Shown: positions 44,758 through 56,879, counted from the first letter of the stretch. The stretch: 64,000 nucleotides of DNA from Macrosoma leucophasiata (GCA_036365455.1 JAWQUS010000023.1:8370001-8434000), one strand, 5' to 3'. Notes: generated by a model not told the origin, from the letters alone. Numbers and translations: made by a program.

Positions 44758-46659
44758 TGTATATATAGCCACAAATTGATGAAATTAATTTTATTTCTGG
44801 ACAATAATTTGCATTTGCAATCTGCAATCACTTGATAAAAATTTACAAAATAAAGCCTGTCTGGCTTTATTTTGTCAATTTGTAGTGTAAAGCACTTGGG
44901 GTTCAGATCTGGGCTAAACGAATATCAGTCTTCAGTTCTTATAAAAAAACATTATCCCGAACATTAGTTTCCAGGCGGATTTGGGTAGTTCGTACCTACT
45001 AGGGGTCGTAAACCGGGATCCCGCATTTCGAAAATACCAGGATAATAGACCATATTTGGGTCTTCCAAATACCTATTTTAATTTCACAAATACCGAGATT
45101 TTTAGTATTATGAATATCAATAAAAATAGTCCTATGTTGACCCCAATAATTTTGTCAATCTCAGCCTCGTGAGAGTAATTGGTAGTACAAGTAGATATGT
45201 CAGTCAGAACGAGCACCTCACAGTTGCAAAGAAGAGATTGCTAGCATTCGAATGATCTCTGAAATATGCCGTATAGACAAGTTATAAATAAATTTAAGGC
45301 ATTACATAGTTTGTAGAAATAAAACTTACTACTAAAACTATCTGAAACTTTTATTTGAGATTCAGTTACAGTTTCGTACGGATAACATTTTATTTGAGAT
45401 ATCCGATGGTTACGGTCACGGAGCTCCATAACATCCCTACCTAGTCAGTGGCATTTCAAAACGACTGCAGCGCTGTAACGAGGTTATCGCATGAAATTGT
45501 TTGTTTAAAATGATTAACTATAATTAGGCCTAGGTGAAATTGCAAAATGTTCGTTAGTTATCTGGTTAAACTGAGGGTTACGATGAGGGGAATATTTACC
45601 TAACATTGCAACGTACCTACATGTAATTGAGTATTTATGAAAATAAATTGTTTTCTTAATGGAGCATTAAGCATTGGTAGTAGCTATATAATCCACCATC
45701 TAAAATAATATTATGGATAGTGATTTTTTACCACATTTAGCATTGTAAGTACTTGTACCTACCTACTAATGCTTTTAAGTTGTGTCTTCTGCAGTTTAAT
45801 AAAGTAAATTATAGATGTTTTATACCAACCAAAGTAGTCACAGTCTTTTAGTACAAAAAGACCGGAATCACACTGCGGACACTCCGCCAAAATTCCATAC
45901 AAACGCTTAATTTGGTCTCTATTACACAGACATCAATCAGTGGCGTGTATTTACACGTCCACCTGTGTGCGTTGCACGTAAAAAATATCAACCGTCGCCC
46001 ATAAGAGGGGAGGAGGTTGGGTGATGCGGGGAAATCGGGCGGGACGTCGGAGTGTCCATTCTATACGTAATTTTATTACATTTTCTTTGCCGCAATGAAA
46101 TAAATTTCATTGTATAATGACATAATCTCAAATTTTGGCTTGGACAATAGTAATATCAAATAATAGGTAGGTATCATGAGAATTATTAAGATTCGTCACA
46201 ATTGATAAGAATCTCAATGGAACCCACGTACCTACCGATTTTGTATAATAATAGACGATGTTCATATTATACATGTATGTATGCATGTAATTATACACCT
46301 TTATCGCTTACAATGACATGTAACTCTCTTTTAGTCCATCATAACTTATATAATATCTTCTCACAGACATTAAATCTAGAGATACAAACTACACTGATGC
46401 CTACCTAGAACTGGTGGGAGCCAATCTCATCCGTCCTATCGCCATACCTTTGCAATTCCAAGTAATAATAGATCGACTTATATCAACGGCATGCCAAAGT
46501 TTATTTCAGGGAAACACACCAGGAAACAGAACACCACTGGTACCCAGTAAGGCAACTGCATCGTGTCATAAAAATGATAATGCAATTTGAGTCTATAAAA
46601 GTCAATCTCGTTGTGTTGTGCACGACTGGAAAAAACGCAGAGCGTTTGTTTCACACATA
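44758..46659. other. No recognisable feature
   Basis: AT-rich intergenic DNA. No frames longer than chance. Confidence 0.4.
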
Positions 46660-46990
46660 GGGTGCTTTTCCACCAAAGATGTTGCTATGCAGCTATGCTG
46701 CGAAGATGTGAAGTCTAGTAGGGTTGTTGAGGATTCCTCTTCCTCTTCCTCATGATGAGGAAGTTCCGCAATATGTTCTTCAACCGTTTCCGTCATCCTC
46801 ATAAATAAAAACAAAAAAATTATCTTCCGCTACCGCTTCCTCAAAATTTAAGAGGAATTTATGAGGAATCCATGGCAACGCACACACAAGCCGCAGCGCG
46901 ATGCCGGGCCGAACAAGCGAGCGAGACCTCCCCACCCGCCACTGGCGTTGTTCCTTGCTAGTTTGTTTTAATTTTATTGACATACATTAC

Positions 46991-47260
46991 ATCGAATTCA
47001 TCACCCTCATGAACCAAGAAAACGACACCCATGACGAAAAAGTTGACAATTCAATGCAGCCGCCATCTTGAATTTACATTTTGACACCACTATCGAATTC
47101 GACACCCTCAAGAACCATGAATACGACACCCATGACGAAAAAGTTGTCAACTCCATGCAGCCGCCATCTTGGATTTACATTTTGACACCTCTATCGGATT
47201 CAACACCCTTATGAACCATGTAAACGACACCTATGACGAAATCATTGACAAATTGTCAAA
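46991..47260. repeat. 101 bp tandem repeat, 2.7 copies
   Basis: Units at 46991-47091, 47092-47192 and 47193-~47260 start ATCG(A/G)ATTC and contain ACGACACCCATGACGAAA. The first two contain GCCGCCATCTTG, identical to the YY1/PHO-type consensus (GCCAT core); the third is truncated before it. Confidence 0.9.
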
Positions 47261-47383
47261 TTGAAAAATTGTCACCTAAGTCAATTTTCGACTATTGGTA
47301 CCTCACGTCCGATACGAAATGCGAATAAACCATTGCAGTATAACTATGAAGGGGGCAAATGAAACTAACGAACACCCCGGTGC

Positions 47384-47648
47384 CGGTCTCAGAGGGGACC
47401 AATGGAAATGAAGGGTTAAGCCGACGGTCCCGGTTGCTATAGATAAATAGCAGTCGTTAGACATTGTCCCAGGCCATATGTATGGGCGGTTTGAAAACAT
47501 CCGATAGCGGGTTGGCCACTAACCGTTATCTCCACCAACCCGCATTGGAGCAGCGTGGTGGAGTAAGCTCCAGGCCTCCCCTCAAGAAGGGAAGAGACTC
47601 GTGCCCAGCAGTGGGACGTTTCAACGGTTCATTATTATTATTATATCA
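47384..47648 (+). mobile_element. LINE-C 3' end, inside composite element
   Basis: Longer copy including GTTAAGCCGACGGTCCCGGT and GATAGCGGGTTGGCCACTAA, tail (ATT)n. Confidence 0.75.
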
Positions 47649-47945
47649 TTAACTGCCTCAGTAGCGTAGTAGTAGCAGGCCAATACTACTACGCTGGGGG
47701 TCCTGGTTTCGATTCCCGGGTCGGGGACTATCAGAGATAACGATTAAAAATCCTATAACTCTGGTGCTATTGGGATTTTTTCCATTTTCTGGAAGTTTCC
47801 CAGTAGGGTACCTCGGAGTTTGGCAATGTGCCCGAAGATGGCAACAGGTTCGCCACCTGTTACATGGGCGAAAACGTAACCGGCGAGTCGTGGGTGTTTG
47901 CATGTATGTAATTCCGGGATTACAGGCGTGAAGTTACGTACGTTC
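47649..47945 (+). mobile_element. SINE-B within the composite element
   Basis: Head GCCTCAGTAGCGTAGTAGTA, B-box GGTTTCGATTCCC, tail ending GGCGTGAAGTTACGTACG. Inserted immediately after the (ATT)n tail of the LINE fragment. Confidence 0.8.
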
Positions 47946-48045
47946 TTCCTCTTCCGCTTCCTCATCCGCATCCTCTAAATTTGCGCGTCACATTTCCTCT
48001 TCCTCCTCCTCTTCCTCATAATCACTTCCTCAACAACCCTAATCC

Positions 48046-48123
48046 ATAGCACGAATCCATAGCACGCATACATAGCACGCATACATAGCACGCATACATA
48101 GCACACATCCTTAGCACACATCC
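48046..48123. repeat. 13 bp tandem repeat, 6 copies
   Basis: Unit ATAGCACGCATAC and variants (ATAGCACGAATCC, ATAGCACACATCC, TTAGCACACATCC). Adjacent to the right inverted end of the composite element, where CATAGCAC also recurs (48210-48235). Confidence 0.88.
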
Positions 48124-48609
48124 TTCCATATAAAAAACATATCTTAGCTGAATCCGTTTCCATCAGTGCTAAGCTACGTGCACCAATGAATATGATTGGT
48201 GGATATCAAACGCATCCATAGCAGCGTAACATAGCACATCTCTGGTGGAAAAGCATCCTTATATAGGTACTATAAAGGTGTTGTTTCATTTTGTTCTCAC
48301 TCATTGCACAGCAGGTATCCCAAAAAATGCTAATATGGCAAGGATTTAGGGAAAAATAAAGTACCTATTTGATTGAATGAAGTATTTGTTGACTGACTGA
48401 CTGGTTGACTGAGAGAGAATGCTTTTTTTTTTTTGCCGCATGTACGTAATTGTGCAAGAAATAATAAATAAACAAATCAATTTGTTCAATAGAGTTCTTT
48501 TTTACTAATTATGCCATTTTTTACCCCTTTTTTTAATGGAAACAAAAAAAATCAGGACTGGAGAATGGTAGGTATATAAGTTACCGTACGAATCAGAAAA
48601 ACTGATACC

Positions 48610-48783
48610 TAGCCGAGTACTCAAACGTTTGCGACGTTTAAGCACCTCACAAATATAAGCTATCTCTGTCATTTGCATGTGTTTTATATTGACAGAAGAC
48701 TTTTATGTCATGTTTAAGTTCCACTTAGATTTAATAATGATATCCTTAAAAGTTTGTGAAGTTTCAGTATTTGGCTGTGACTC
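48610..48783. mobile_element. MITE, same family as 14.1 kb
   Basis: AGTACTCAAACGTTTGCGAC at left; inverted right end CAGCCAAATACTGAAACTTC. Confidence 0.55.
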
Positions 48784-49084
48784 CGATAAGTGCCGATATC
48801 TATCAAACACCAACAATGCCTTTCTTACCTTTCTATAAACGGATACCTATGGAAGGATCAAACAAAATCTGAATTTCTGACCACGTTCAAACATTTAAAT
48901 AAAAACGTTCATTAATTTAATTCCCATGATAAAATTTTAATCGAAAAATGGGTTTACAGTGATGTAAATAAACGCGACTAAGAAGGTAAATGTTTTAAAA
49001 ACTCATTAGGTAGGTACAAACTGACCGCTATTTAAACAATAACCGTTACTAATTTTGCTTAAGGACGAGGATGAATATTCATAG

Positions 49085-49605
49085 TAAACAAGAAGCGATC
49101 AAGTGCGTGTCGGACACGCCCATGAAGGGTTCCGTAGTAAAATTTATCAAGAATTTCATTTGCAGTTATTGAAAATAGGTATACTATAATAGGTAAACTA
49201 TTTCATTGACGGTTTTTTTTAAAAAACCACTGCATATAGGTACCATTTTTTTAGATGTTTCACTCTCGTGTTTAAGTAAAAGTTATATACACGGGGAGGG
49301 CACTCATTTTATCAATTTGGAAAGAAAGAAAGAAATAATTTTAATTCTATTTCTAATAAGTGCCTATCAAACGATCGACTTTCAGAAAAAAATTGTTTTA
49401 GAAACCTCCACGTCATTTGCAAAGATATAATATACCTATAGACAGCAAACATATTTATAGATTTGATGCAAAAGAGTTTTATTATTATTAATCTCAGTTC
49501 TAAATATAGAGACCTTTCGAGTTTGAAGTAGGTACGTAGTCCTAATAGTCTCGGAGTGAAGTAGCGGTATACAGGCCAACGTACAGGCACGTTGGCTACG
49601 GGACC
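49085..49605 (-). repeat. Repeat B, inverted copy
   Basis: Left edge ATCAAGTGCGTGTCGGACAC...AGGGTTCCGTAG; right edge GTTGGCTACGGGACCCTAAAG on the plus strand. Interior diverged from the 58.6 kb copy. Confidence 0.5.
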
Positions 49606-49855
49606 CTAAAGAAAAACCAGGTCATACCGTGAATTAAACTATCAGTGAAAATTACCTACTAACAACCCGCTCATGTCCCATTGTTTTACATGATAATGTG
49701 AGATATGTACTTGTAGACGTTGTAATTGTTCGTTTGAGTGCCTACTTGAAGGAAAAAAGATGCGGGCTGTGTAAAGCCGACGCATTCTCAGATATCTCAA
49801 ATTTACCTAGTAATTTGAGATATCTGGGAATATACGTAATTGAGATACATGTAAA

Positions 49856-50400
49856 TGGTGGTGGAGCTCCAGTGACGGAGCTCGGGGCGTAGATACCTAT
49901 CGCTAAACCTAATCTACTTGACGCTTACTCGTAGTGGCTATCGTGTTCCGGTCAGATGGTAAGGTACGGCACCGTAATTTCTGGCACAGAGGTAAAACAG
50001 CATCTAAGAATGAATGAATGAATATATGATGAACTAGCTGTTGCCCGCGGCTTCGCCCGCGTGCATGTCGAAAAGTAGCCTATGTTCTTTCTCAAAGTCA
50101 GTTCTATCCCTGTACCAAATTTCATTAAAATCGGTTCAGTCATTTGGACGTGAAAAGGTAACAGACAGACAGGGTTAATTTCGCATTTATAATATTATTA
50201 TATAGTAAGGATTAATCTTTGGTGAATGAATTATGAATCAATAAATTATGAATGAATGGATGATGATTTATATATCTATAAGCTAGATCTAAGCTGTTGT
50301 GCCTCTTGAAATCGCTGTTTTTTATGTAAATGTTTAAAGGCTACAGTAGACGCTTACCATCGATTTGAACAGTATGATTGTTCTAAAAACGCTTTTACAT
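49856..50400 (+). repeat. Repeat A copy 19, split by a Helitron block
   Basis: Parts 49856-50003 and about 50285-50400. Between them lies the Helitron 50034-50211 with flanking AATGAATGAATG and GAATTATGAATC repeats. Confidence 0.75.
50034..50211 (-). mobile_element. Short non-autonomous Helitron inside a repeat A copy
   Basis: Minus strand: A|TCCTTACTATATAATAA start at 50211 and hairpin GCGGGCGAAGCCGCGGGC followed by AACAGCTAG|T ending at 50034. It is part of the 50.0-50.29 kb block that splits repeat A. Confidence 0.8.
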
Positions 50401-50675
50401 ATTTTAACATTTCCACAACATTTAAATTAAGATACATTTTAAATCAATGGTTTGAGACAGTATAAGAAACAATCTTTCCAAATAACAGTAGCCGGAACGT
50501 GGTGGCAAAAAAGCAAATTGGACAAAAAGTTACACTCGAGGGAAGCAGGTAGCTTGCACGAAACCTTTAAAAGAAACTGAAAAAATATATTCATTTTAAT
50601 TTCACGCTATATAAAACGAAATGCTAGTAGGAATATTAAGTGTTTGTTATTTGCTATAAGTAGAAATAGAGCAGT

Positions 50676-51290
50676 GTCGTATCTCGAGGGTGTAGGCACC
50701 ACCGCATTAACCTTATCTATCTGCCGCCAAAATGGAAATGTTCAGCCCTGTCTTATTCCGGTTAGGGGGCGTCCATAAATTACGTGAGGTGTTTTTTTTT
50801 CGTTTTTCTGTCCCTCCCTCCCCCCTGGTGAGATGTCGTGAGATTTTATTCAACCCCCTCCCCCGTCCCCCAAACTCGCGTGAGATTTTTCAAAATGTAA
50901 GTATGTAAACGCGTTGGATTTTTATTGAAAACTTTATTTCATTTACAACTAGTTAAGACAAGAAATTAATATTGCTGATAGCTATAAGTGTGAAAAAGAT
51001 TAAACAATAGAGTACTTAAATCTAAACTATTGCGATGAAAAAAAAATCTACTCCAATTCAGCCCGCGCGAAAATAGTACCTAAGTATATTTCTTTGTTTC
51101 AATCAGAAAAAAAATTGCGTGTTATTTGCCGAGACCCCTTCTTTCCCCAATGTAAGATTAGACGAGATTTGTCTCGACCCTCTCCCCCCCTTAAACATCT
51201 CACGTAATTTATGGACGCCCCCTTAGTTGTATAATATGGGCTTATTACACGACACGGTATTCAGGGTCCGATAGCAAGGGTCAGGGTAGT
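50676..51290 (+). repeat. Repeat A copy 20, split by the TTA MITE
   Basis: The 5' part is 50676-50764; after the MITE only a short decayed continuation (TTGTATAATATGGGCTTATTA) is visible. Confidence 0.7.
50765..51222. mobile_element. TTA-flanked MITE (PIF/Harbinger-like) inside repeat A
   Basis: 458 bp with inverted ends GGGGGCGTCCATAAATTAC. The 3 bp direct repeat TTA is at 50762-50764 and 51223-51225. A TWA target duplication fits PIF/Harbinger. Pyrimidine-rich CCCTCCC tracts lie inside both ends. There is no transposase. Confidence 0.82.
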
Positions 51291-51429
51291 GTAATAACAT
51301 TTAGACAGGGGCGACTGGAGCGGCCCGGTCAGCCACACGCCCTAACTACACGCAGTACAAATATGAACAAGTATGGAAACTACGTACAAAACGTCCAAAA
51401 CGGCACACTCACACAAACATGCGCATCAA

Positions 51430-51500
51430 CAAGGCCCCTGTATGTATCTTCAAGCCAAGTCCCTTACGGGGTAGGCAGAGAGTGTGGAGCGCTTACTTTA
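51430..51500 (-). repeat. LINE/SINE-B type 3' tail
   Basis: ATCTTCAAGCCAAGTCCCTT ACGGGGTAGGCAGAGAG is the inverse of the same tail module. Confidence 0.45.
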
Positions 51501-52657
51501 TAAGAAAAAATCTAATGAAATTCCATCATCCTTGACACCCGAGATCTTTGATATACCTACATAACGCTGAACTATTTGGAACAATAAATCACGGAAAGGT
51601 TCACCAGACAAATTTGACACATGTGGCAAGCAGCTGCAGCGACCCACACTAAAAGTATGTTTTTTGGTTTCTCTTGAAAAGATACACTGGTTTTAGAGTC
51701 CCGTGCCGCAAATGCAAAAATGTTTAAATTGAAATTTAATTGACATAAGTAAATCAATAACCCAAACATGGATGTGTAACGAAGGTAAATAAACAAATTT
51801 GAAATATATTGGCCATTTTGTGTAATAAATTGGAAAATAATGAAAATAGTTTAACAAATTATATTGCACGACATAGAAAATACTTAAAAAGTCTTGTTGT
51901 AAGAAAATGACCTCAAAGATAATATAGGTATGTTCTTTTTATAATTTTAAGATAAATTTAATAAATTATATAAGTATTTAAATAATTATTCTTTAAGATA
52001 ATGTCTTGAAGTAAAGTACGTACTTAAGAAAATATTTATGCGACAAATGTCCTCTCCTTTTCGGACTAAAAGACCTAAAGTTAAAAAAATATGTATGGGA
52101 AATTGCATGTATGAATAATAATAGCATTAAATAGAAATCGAACTCATACTTGGTCGGTTTGTTTTAAAACTTTCTCTATATAATTCAAAAGGTCATAACA
52201 TTAAAAATTATATGTTAAGTTAAAAACGCCGGCATAATTTAAGAAACTAATAAATTCTGCCGGACGCGTGATTTCAATGGTTTATTAAATTGGCTATAAA
52301 CATTTTGAATTCAATTGGCATTCCCCAACGCACCTCGTAAAATGTATATAATGTGCCTCGGAAACGAATGACGGTGCCATTTATAAGCCAATACAGTTCT
52401 ATTGCCTTATAATTGGCATCGTCATGCGTTTTAACAACGAACGAAATAGGTACTAGAGATGTGATTTGTTATTCACTTTAATCAAATAGCTTGTTACATT
52501 CATTTAGGCACAAAAATACTTATTTATCGTTATATTATATGCATAAACATTTCGACAAGTAAATTGCACTTCAGATGAAATTACTGCAATATAACTGTAG
52601 TAAACTCAACTACGAGTACATACTGTAAATTATTTAAAAAGTATACTTATTACACTA
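51501..52657. other. No recognisable feature
   Basis: Strongly AT-rich; no repeats recognised. Confidence 0.4.
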
Positions 52658-52815
52658 GCGACTCGCCTCGGTTTCGCACAGGTGCAATGAATGTAATATA
52701 GCCTATGTTACTCAGTGAAGATGCAGCTTGAATATAATATAGCCTACGTTACTAAATGAAGATGCAGTGGTGAAAACCAAAAACGTTACAAACGTAATAT
52801 TAGTATACATTAACA
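52658..52815 (-). repeat. Helitron-like fragment with a local duplication
   Basis: Begins CTAGCGACTCGCCTCGGTTT. The segment AATATAGCCTATGTTACTCA with GAAGATGCAG is repeated once about 48 bp later. Confidence 0.45.
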
Positions 52816-54220
52816 TCGTCTCAAAATAAACCTGCAAGTATTGAAATCCAATCTCCAGTTGGATTCCTGTGTTAAAATGATAGGGACAAAAGACCTAAAG
52901 ACAACAGCAATACTACACTGACACGCGACGTGACACTATCAAATCAAATAGCTATTAAAATTTAAAAACACAACTGCAAGAGTGTTTTTCTACAAGATTA
53001 TTCAAACAGGACATGTCATGTAACATTATATCCTTGAAGACAGTCATCCACAGTTAATTAAGTGAGTAAACAGAGATTAGAGACATCGGACGCACCTTAA
53101 GTTATCCGATTTCCTTTAGAAAACGTTGTGCAACGGTAAACACTGTGAAATATTTTAAAAGAAACTTTTAACTCGACTGAAGCTAGTTTTAATAGCGATA
53201 TTTTTAACGTCAGTGTTCTTCGAATTTGAGACGAAATTATCATAATTTTCCGATCCGCAGTAGCTTTGCATCTTGCAGTTCATATTCCTATACTTTTGCA
53301 TATTTCTAAACTTTAATCTCTATGTAAAACGAATATATAAGTACGATTAAGTGAAAAAGAATATTATTATTTATTTTAAAAATAAGGGACAATACAGGTT
53401 TATATTTTTTATATAAGATGTTTCAAAAAGAAATCTAGTTTTATTTAAAACACCATAAAAATGACAACGTCGAATAAAAATCTATCATGACTGCGTAGTA
53501 CTTTTACGTAGTCATAACTTGATGATTGTATTTTCCACATAATTATTTATCAAGGCAGGTAATATAGAACAAAAGATAAATAAGGATCTTGCATTGAAAC
53601 ATAACAAATAATAATATATATCAGTACATTGCAACTGCTAAAAGGGTTGCTATTAGACGCTTCAAAACCTTGGCATCAAGCGTACAGGTAGGAAGTTCTA
53701 AGAACAATATCATTATGGACAACGTAACGTAATAAATCAATTGGCGCCGATGAGCGTTACTTTATGAATAGTTCGTGTTGCCTTGTTTAGGTTTCAGACG
53801 CAAATGGAATACCCAATGTACTCGTAGCATAATGTAATTAAAAAAAACTGAACCACGAAACATAATTTTTACATACGAGCATCTATCCCATTAACTAAAT
53901 CTGTGATTAATTTGCGTAGTTATTAATAGAGACGGGTACCAAATGCAGTCTGATTGTAAGAGAGAAACGTCACCAAATATGTACCTATAACATGATGTCA
54001 CTGCGATATAGATTTCAAGAAAGTAAGTAAGTGAATTGAGTTTTATAATGTGTGAGCCATTGAAGCCAACTAGCATTATAGTTTAAGCAAATTTTTGTAC
54101 TTTTTGCTTTTGATTACTTTTTATAGTTAAAGCTTTATGCACGCGCACCCGCATTGCAAAATAGCACTTGCATTAGGACATAATCTCATTTAAAGCAGAG
54201 TATCTACTCTGTTAAAGAGA
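52816..54220. other. No recognisable feature
   Basis: AT-rich. One of the few stretches here with no visible mobile-element debris. Confidence 0.4.
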
Positions 54221-54556
54221 AACTCTACATACACTATAAATGTTCTTACAATCTTATAAAATAAGAGTGAATAAAAAGTGTAGTTTTCTTTAAAAATATT
54301 CTTCGTGTCATTTGCATCTGTATAAAAATATCTTCATTAGTATAGGAACACTACATTAACGTAAAATCTTTTAAAAGATCGGATCAAAAGTTAAGTTTAC
54401 CTATTTTTTTAATATTTATCGACCAATAATGTCATTTGAGTCATTATAAAAATATTTTCATTAATATAGGAACTCTACATTAATGTACAACCTTATTAAA
54501 AAAGATCGAATAAAAGTTTAGTTTACTTTTAAAATATTCATCGACCAATAATTCCC
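54221..54556. repeat. ~124 bp tandem repeat, two good units plus one decayed
   Basis: Units about 54305-54428 and 54429-54552 share ATAGGAAC(A/T)CTACATTAA, AAAGATCG and TCGACCAATAAT. The preceding 54221-54304 has ACTCTACAT...GTTTTCTTTAAAAATATTC and is a decayed third unit. Confidence 0.8.
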
Positions 54557-55403
54557 ATTGCGTAAGTCTTCAATATTTTACGTTTTCAAAATTATTAAAA
54601 TAATGTAGAGTACCGCAGGTAGAGTATGCTCTATCTTTAAGTTTTAAGAACCAAATGTCTAATATACCTATTAGGTATATTTTTCGTTAGGTTTCAAGAG
54701 CACACATTTCACATGAAATAAGAAAAATAATAGGCTTAACCTATATAAAAATAAAAATCTATGTTTGTAAACTGAACTAACTACAGATTTAACATGGATT
54801 TATCTCGTTTAAAAGGCACGTGCTATCAGAATTTACGTCAAGCAGTTAATAGACCATCTCATTATTTCAATTCACGTCTGCACTACAGCTAAGGACGCAA
54901 GAAAAGCGAGGACAATACTGTATTACTTACTTGATCTAATGAACTATTTCTATGCTCCATCACGAGTATGCAAATATATTTAACTTTGTCATGACTAGGT
55001 CATTTGCAATTCCTGTTATTGCCTCCTCGAGCCCTTGTAACATCAAACAGTTGTATGATTTATAGCTATCCTTTGATATATTCTCACTAATAGAAAGCAA
55101 CCTGCTCGAAGGACCAAATTTTATATTTTGCTTCTCTTGCACGTGTGTAGTTTAAAGTTAAATTTACTTTTTCTTTTAAAAGTAAAGTGTTAATGTCATG
55201 CAGCATGTGATTAAATTTAAGTTATTATTCATTGGAAGTTTAACAATTATTTATAAATGTAAATGACATGATTTACAATAACGCCATTAATCAAACAGAG
55301 CTACAATAAAAATAGATTTCCAACGAGGTGTTATTTTTGTAAGCAAATACACACTCATTACTTTGGAAGTGTGTACAATCATCTCCTCGAACTATTTATA
55401 TAA

Positions 55404-56663
55404 GGTTGGGGAAAAAGTTTCTTCGCATTTTTAAGATAATTCAAAACATTTTTTAATATAGTTTATTTAAATTTAACTAAAGTATGTATGTACCATTTTG
55501 TTCGATAACCTTTTGCCATCTTGTAGGTAGGGACATGATCCCATTGCTATAAAAATTTTGGGACTTCTCATCAAAATACCGCGACAAGTGGATTTGGCAG
55601 TCCTCTCGTGATGTTAACCTAACATTGCATAAAAAATTCTGAAGAGACCGAAACAGGTGGAAATCTGAAGGTGCAAGGTCAGGACTATACGGCGGATGCA
55701 TTAACACCTCCCAGCCAAACTCTCTTAATTTTTGCTGAGTGGCTATAGATGTGTGAGGTCTAGCGTTATCATGATGAAACACCACACCCCTTCTGTTGAT
55801 CAATTCCGGCCGCTATCTCTCAACTTCTTGCTTTAATCTCATCAGTTGTTCGCAGTAGAGTTCAGAATCGATAGTCCTGCCTGGTGGTAATAGCTCATAA
55901 TGAATAATGCCCTTCCAATCCCACCACACACACAACATCACCTTATTGCGAGTTAACCCGGGTTTCGCCACAGTCTGTGAAGCCTGACCGGCCTTTGACC
56001 ACGACCTTTTTCGCACGTTCTTGTCATACGTGATCCACTTTTCATCACCAGTTATCAGCTTCTTCAAAAATGATTCGGTTTCATTACGTCGTAATAAAGA
56101 ATCACAAATGAGTACACGGTTCATTAGGTTTCTTTCAGTGAGCTCGTGAGGTACCCAAATATCGAGCTTTTTTTTGTACCCAGCTTTTTTCAAATGCGCC
56201 AAAACTGTTTTGTGATCAATTCTCAGTTCTTCAGCTACGTCGTAACTACTGATATGTCGACCTTCCTCCACTTTTTCAAAAATGGCATCCATTTCATCCG
56301 TAATAGGGCGACCAGAGCGAGGTGCATCTTTGACATCAAAATTACCGGATTGAAAACGCTTAAACCAAATTTGTGCTACTCTCACAGACACTGCACTAGG
56401 TCCATAAACATCGCATATTTTTTTCGCGGCTTGCGTTGCATTTTTACCTTTTTTGTAGTAAAATTTTAAAATGTATCGAATATCTTCATTAGATTCACTC
56501 ATCTTGATAGTACGAAAAACAAATGAAAATCACACATTTGCCTAATTTGAATTTGGAATTATGTTCTTTAAAATTTTAACTTTCAATGATACCAAAACCA
56601 GCCAGATACAAATACTACAGCCAAAGAGATTTTATTACAAGTTCATACATACTATAATGCGAA
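55404..56663 (-). mobile_element. Mariner transposon, right terminal repeat clipped
   Basis: The left end starts GGTTGGGGAAAAAGTTTCTT at 55404, directly comparable to the MITE at 34807. The right end matches the same MITE over more than 80 bp (from AATGATACC near 56584) but stops at ATGCGAA (56663). The outer ~17 bases of the right inverted repeat are missing and replaced by flanking DNA. The element carries one transposase gene on the minus strand. A copy lacking one outer terminus should not be mobilised. Confidence 0.92.
55477..56502 (-). pseudogene. Mariner transposase (DD34D) with one in-frame stop
   Basis: Cut-and-paste transposase of the Tc1/mariner superfamily. The frame runs from ATG at 56502 to a stop at 55477, 341 codons, the usual mariner length (about 345 aa). 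It begins MSESNEDIRYILKF (N-terminal helix-turn-helix region), has the WVPHEL signature near residue 118, and a catalytic TGDEKW aspartate, then HDNARPH and YSPDLAPSD. Thirty-four residues separate the last two aspartates, which is diagnostic of mariner (DD34D). A single TAG codon at 55813-55815 interrupts the frame about two-thirds along; the downstream part stays in the same frame to the natural end. Damage is otherwise slight, suggesting fairly recent arrival. Confidence 0.92.
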
Positions 56664-56879
56664 CCTATTATATAATTTCGAAAATGTATCAAAAATAAAA
56701 ATACACGTACTTTAACTTCGTCGCCCTCCTTGCAGTCACATGGCTCGTGGTGGAGAGATTTTGTTAACTTTTACGATGTTCCACATACAAAAAAATCACA
56801 TAAATGTCACGAACCGAACATCACTGATAGAATATAGTTAAATTTAAGAAAAGTTATTTCACTGCACGTATTTGTTGTT

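Larger units (their letters stand above)
46660..48258. mobile_element. Composite element with GGRTGCTTTTCCACCA inverted ends
   Basis: Left end GGGTGCTTTTCCACCAAAG (46660), right end inverted GGATGCTTTTCCACCAGAG (48258). Similarity continues inward patchily: GTGCTATG/TTGCTATG, then GGGTTGTTGAGGA with (TTCCTC)n at about 46720-46760 and 47985-48045. The interior contains a 101 bp tandem array, a LINE tail, a SINE-B copy and a 13 bp tandem array. No transposase is recognised and the target duplication is unclear. The superfamily is not assigned. Confidence 0.68.

Noticed and set aside
48046..48123. CRISPR-like array
   Set aside because: The 13 bp units are contiguous with no spacers; this is a simple tandem repeat in a eukaryotic genome.
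49206..49430. 74-codon plus frame
   Set aside because: AT-rich frame inside repeat B with no domain or splice support.
56146..56469. 107-codon plus frame at 56.1-56.5 kb
   Set aside because: Antisense shadow of the mariner transposase.
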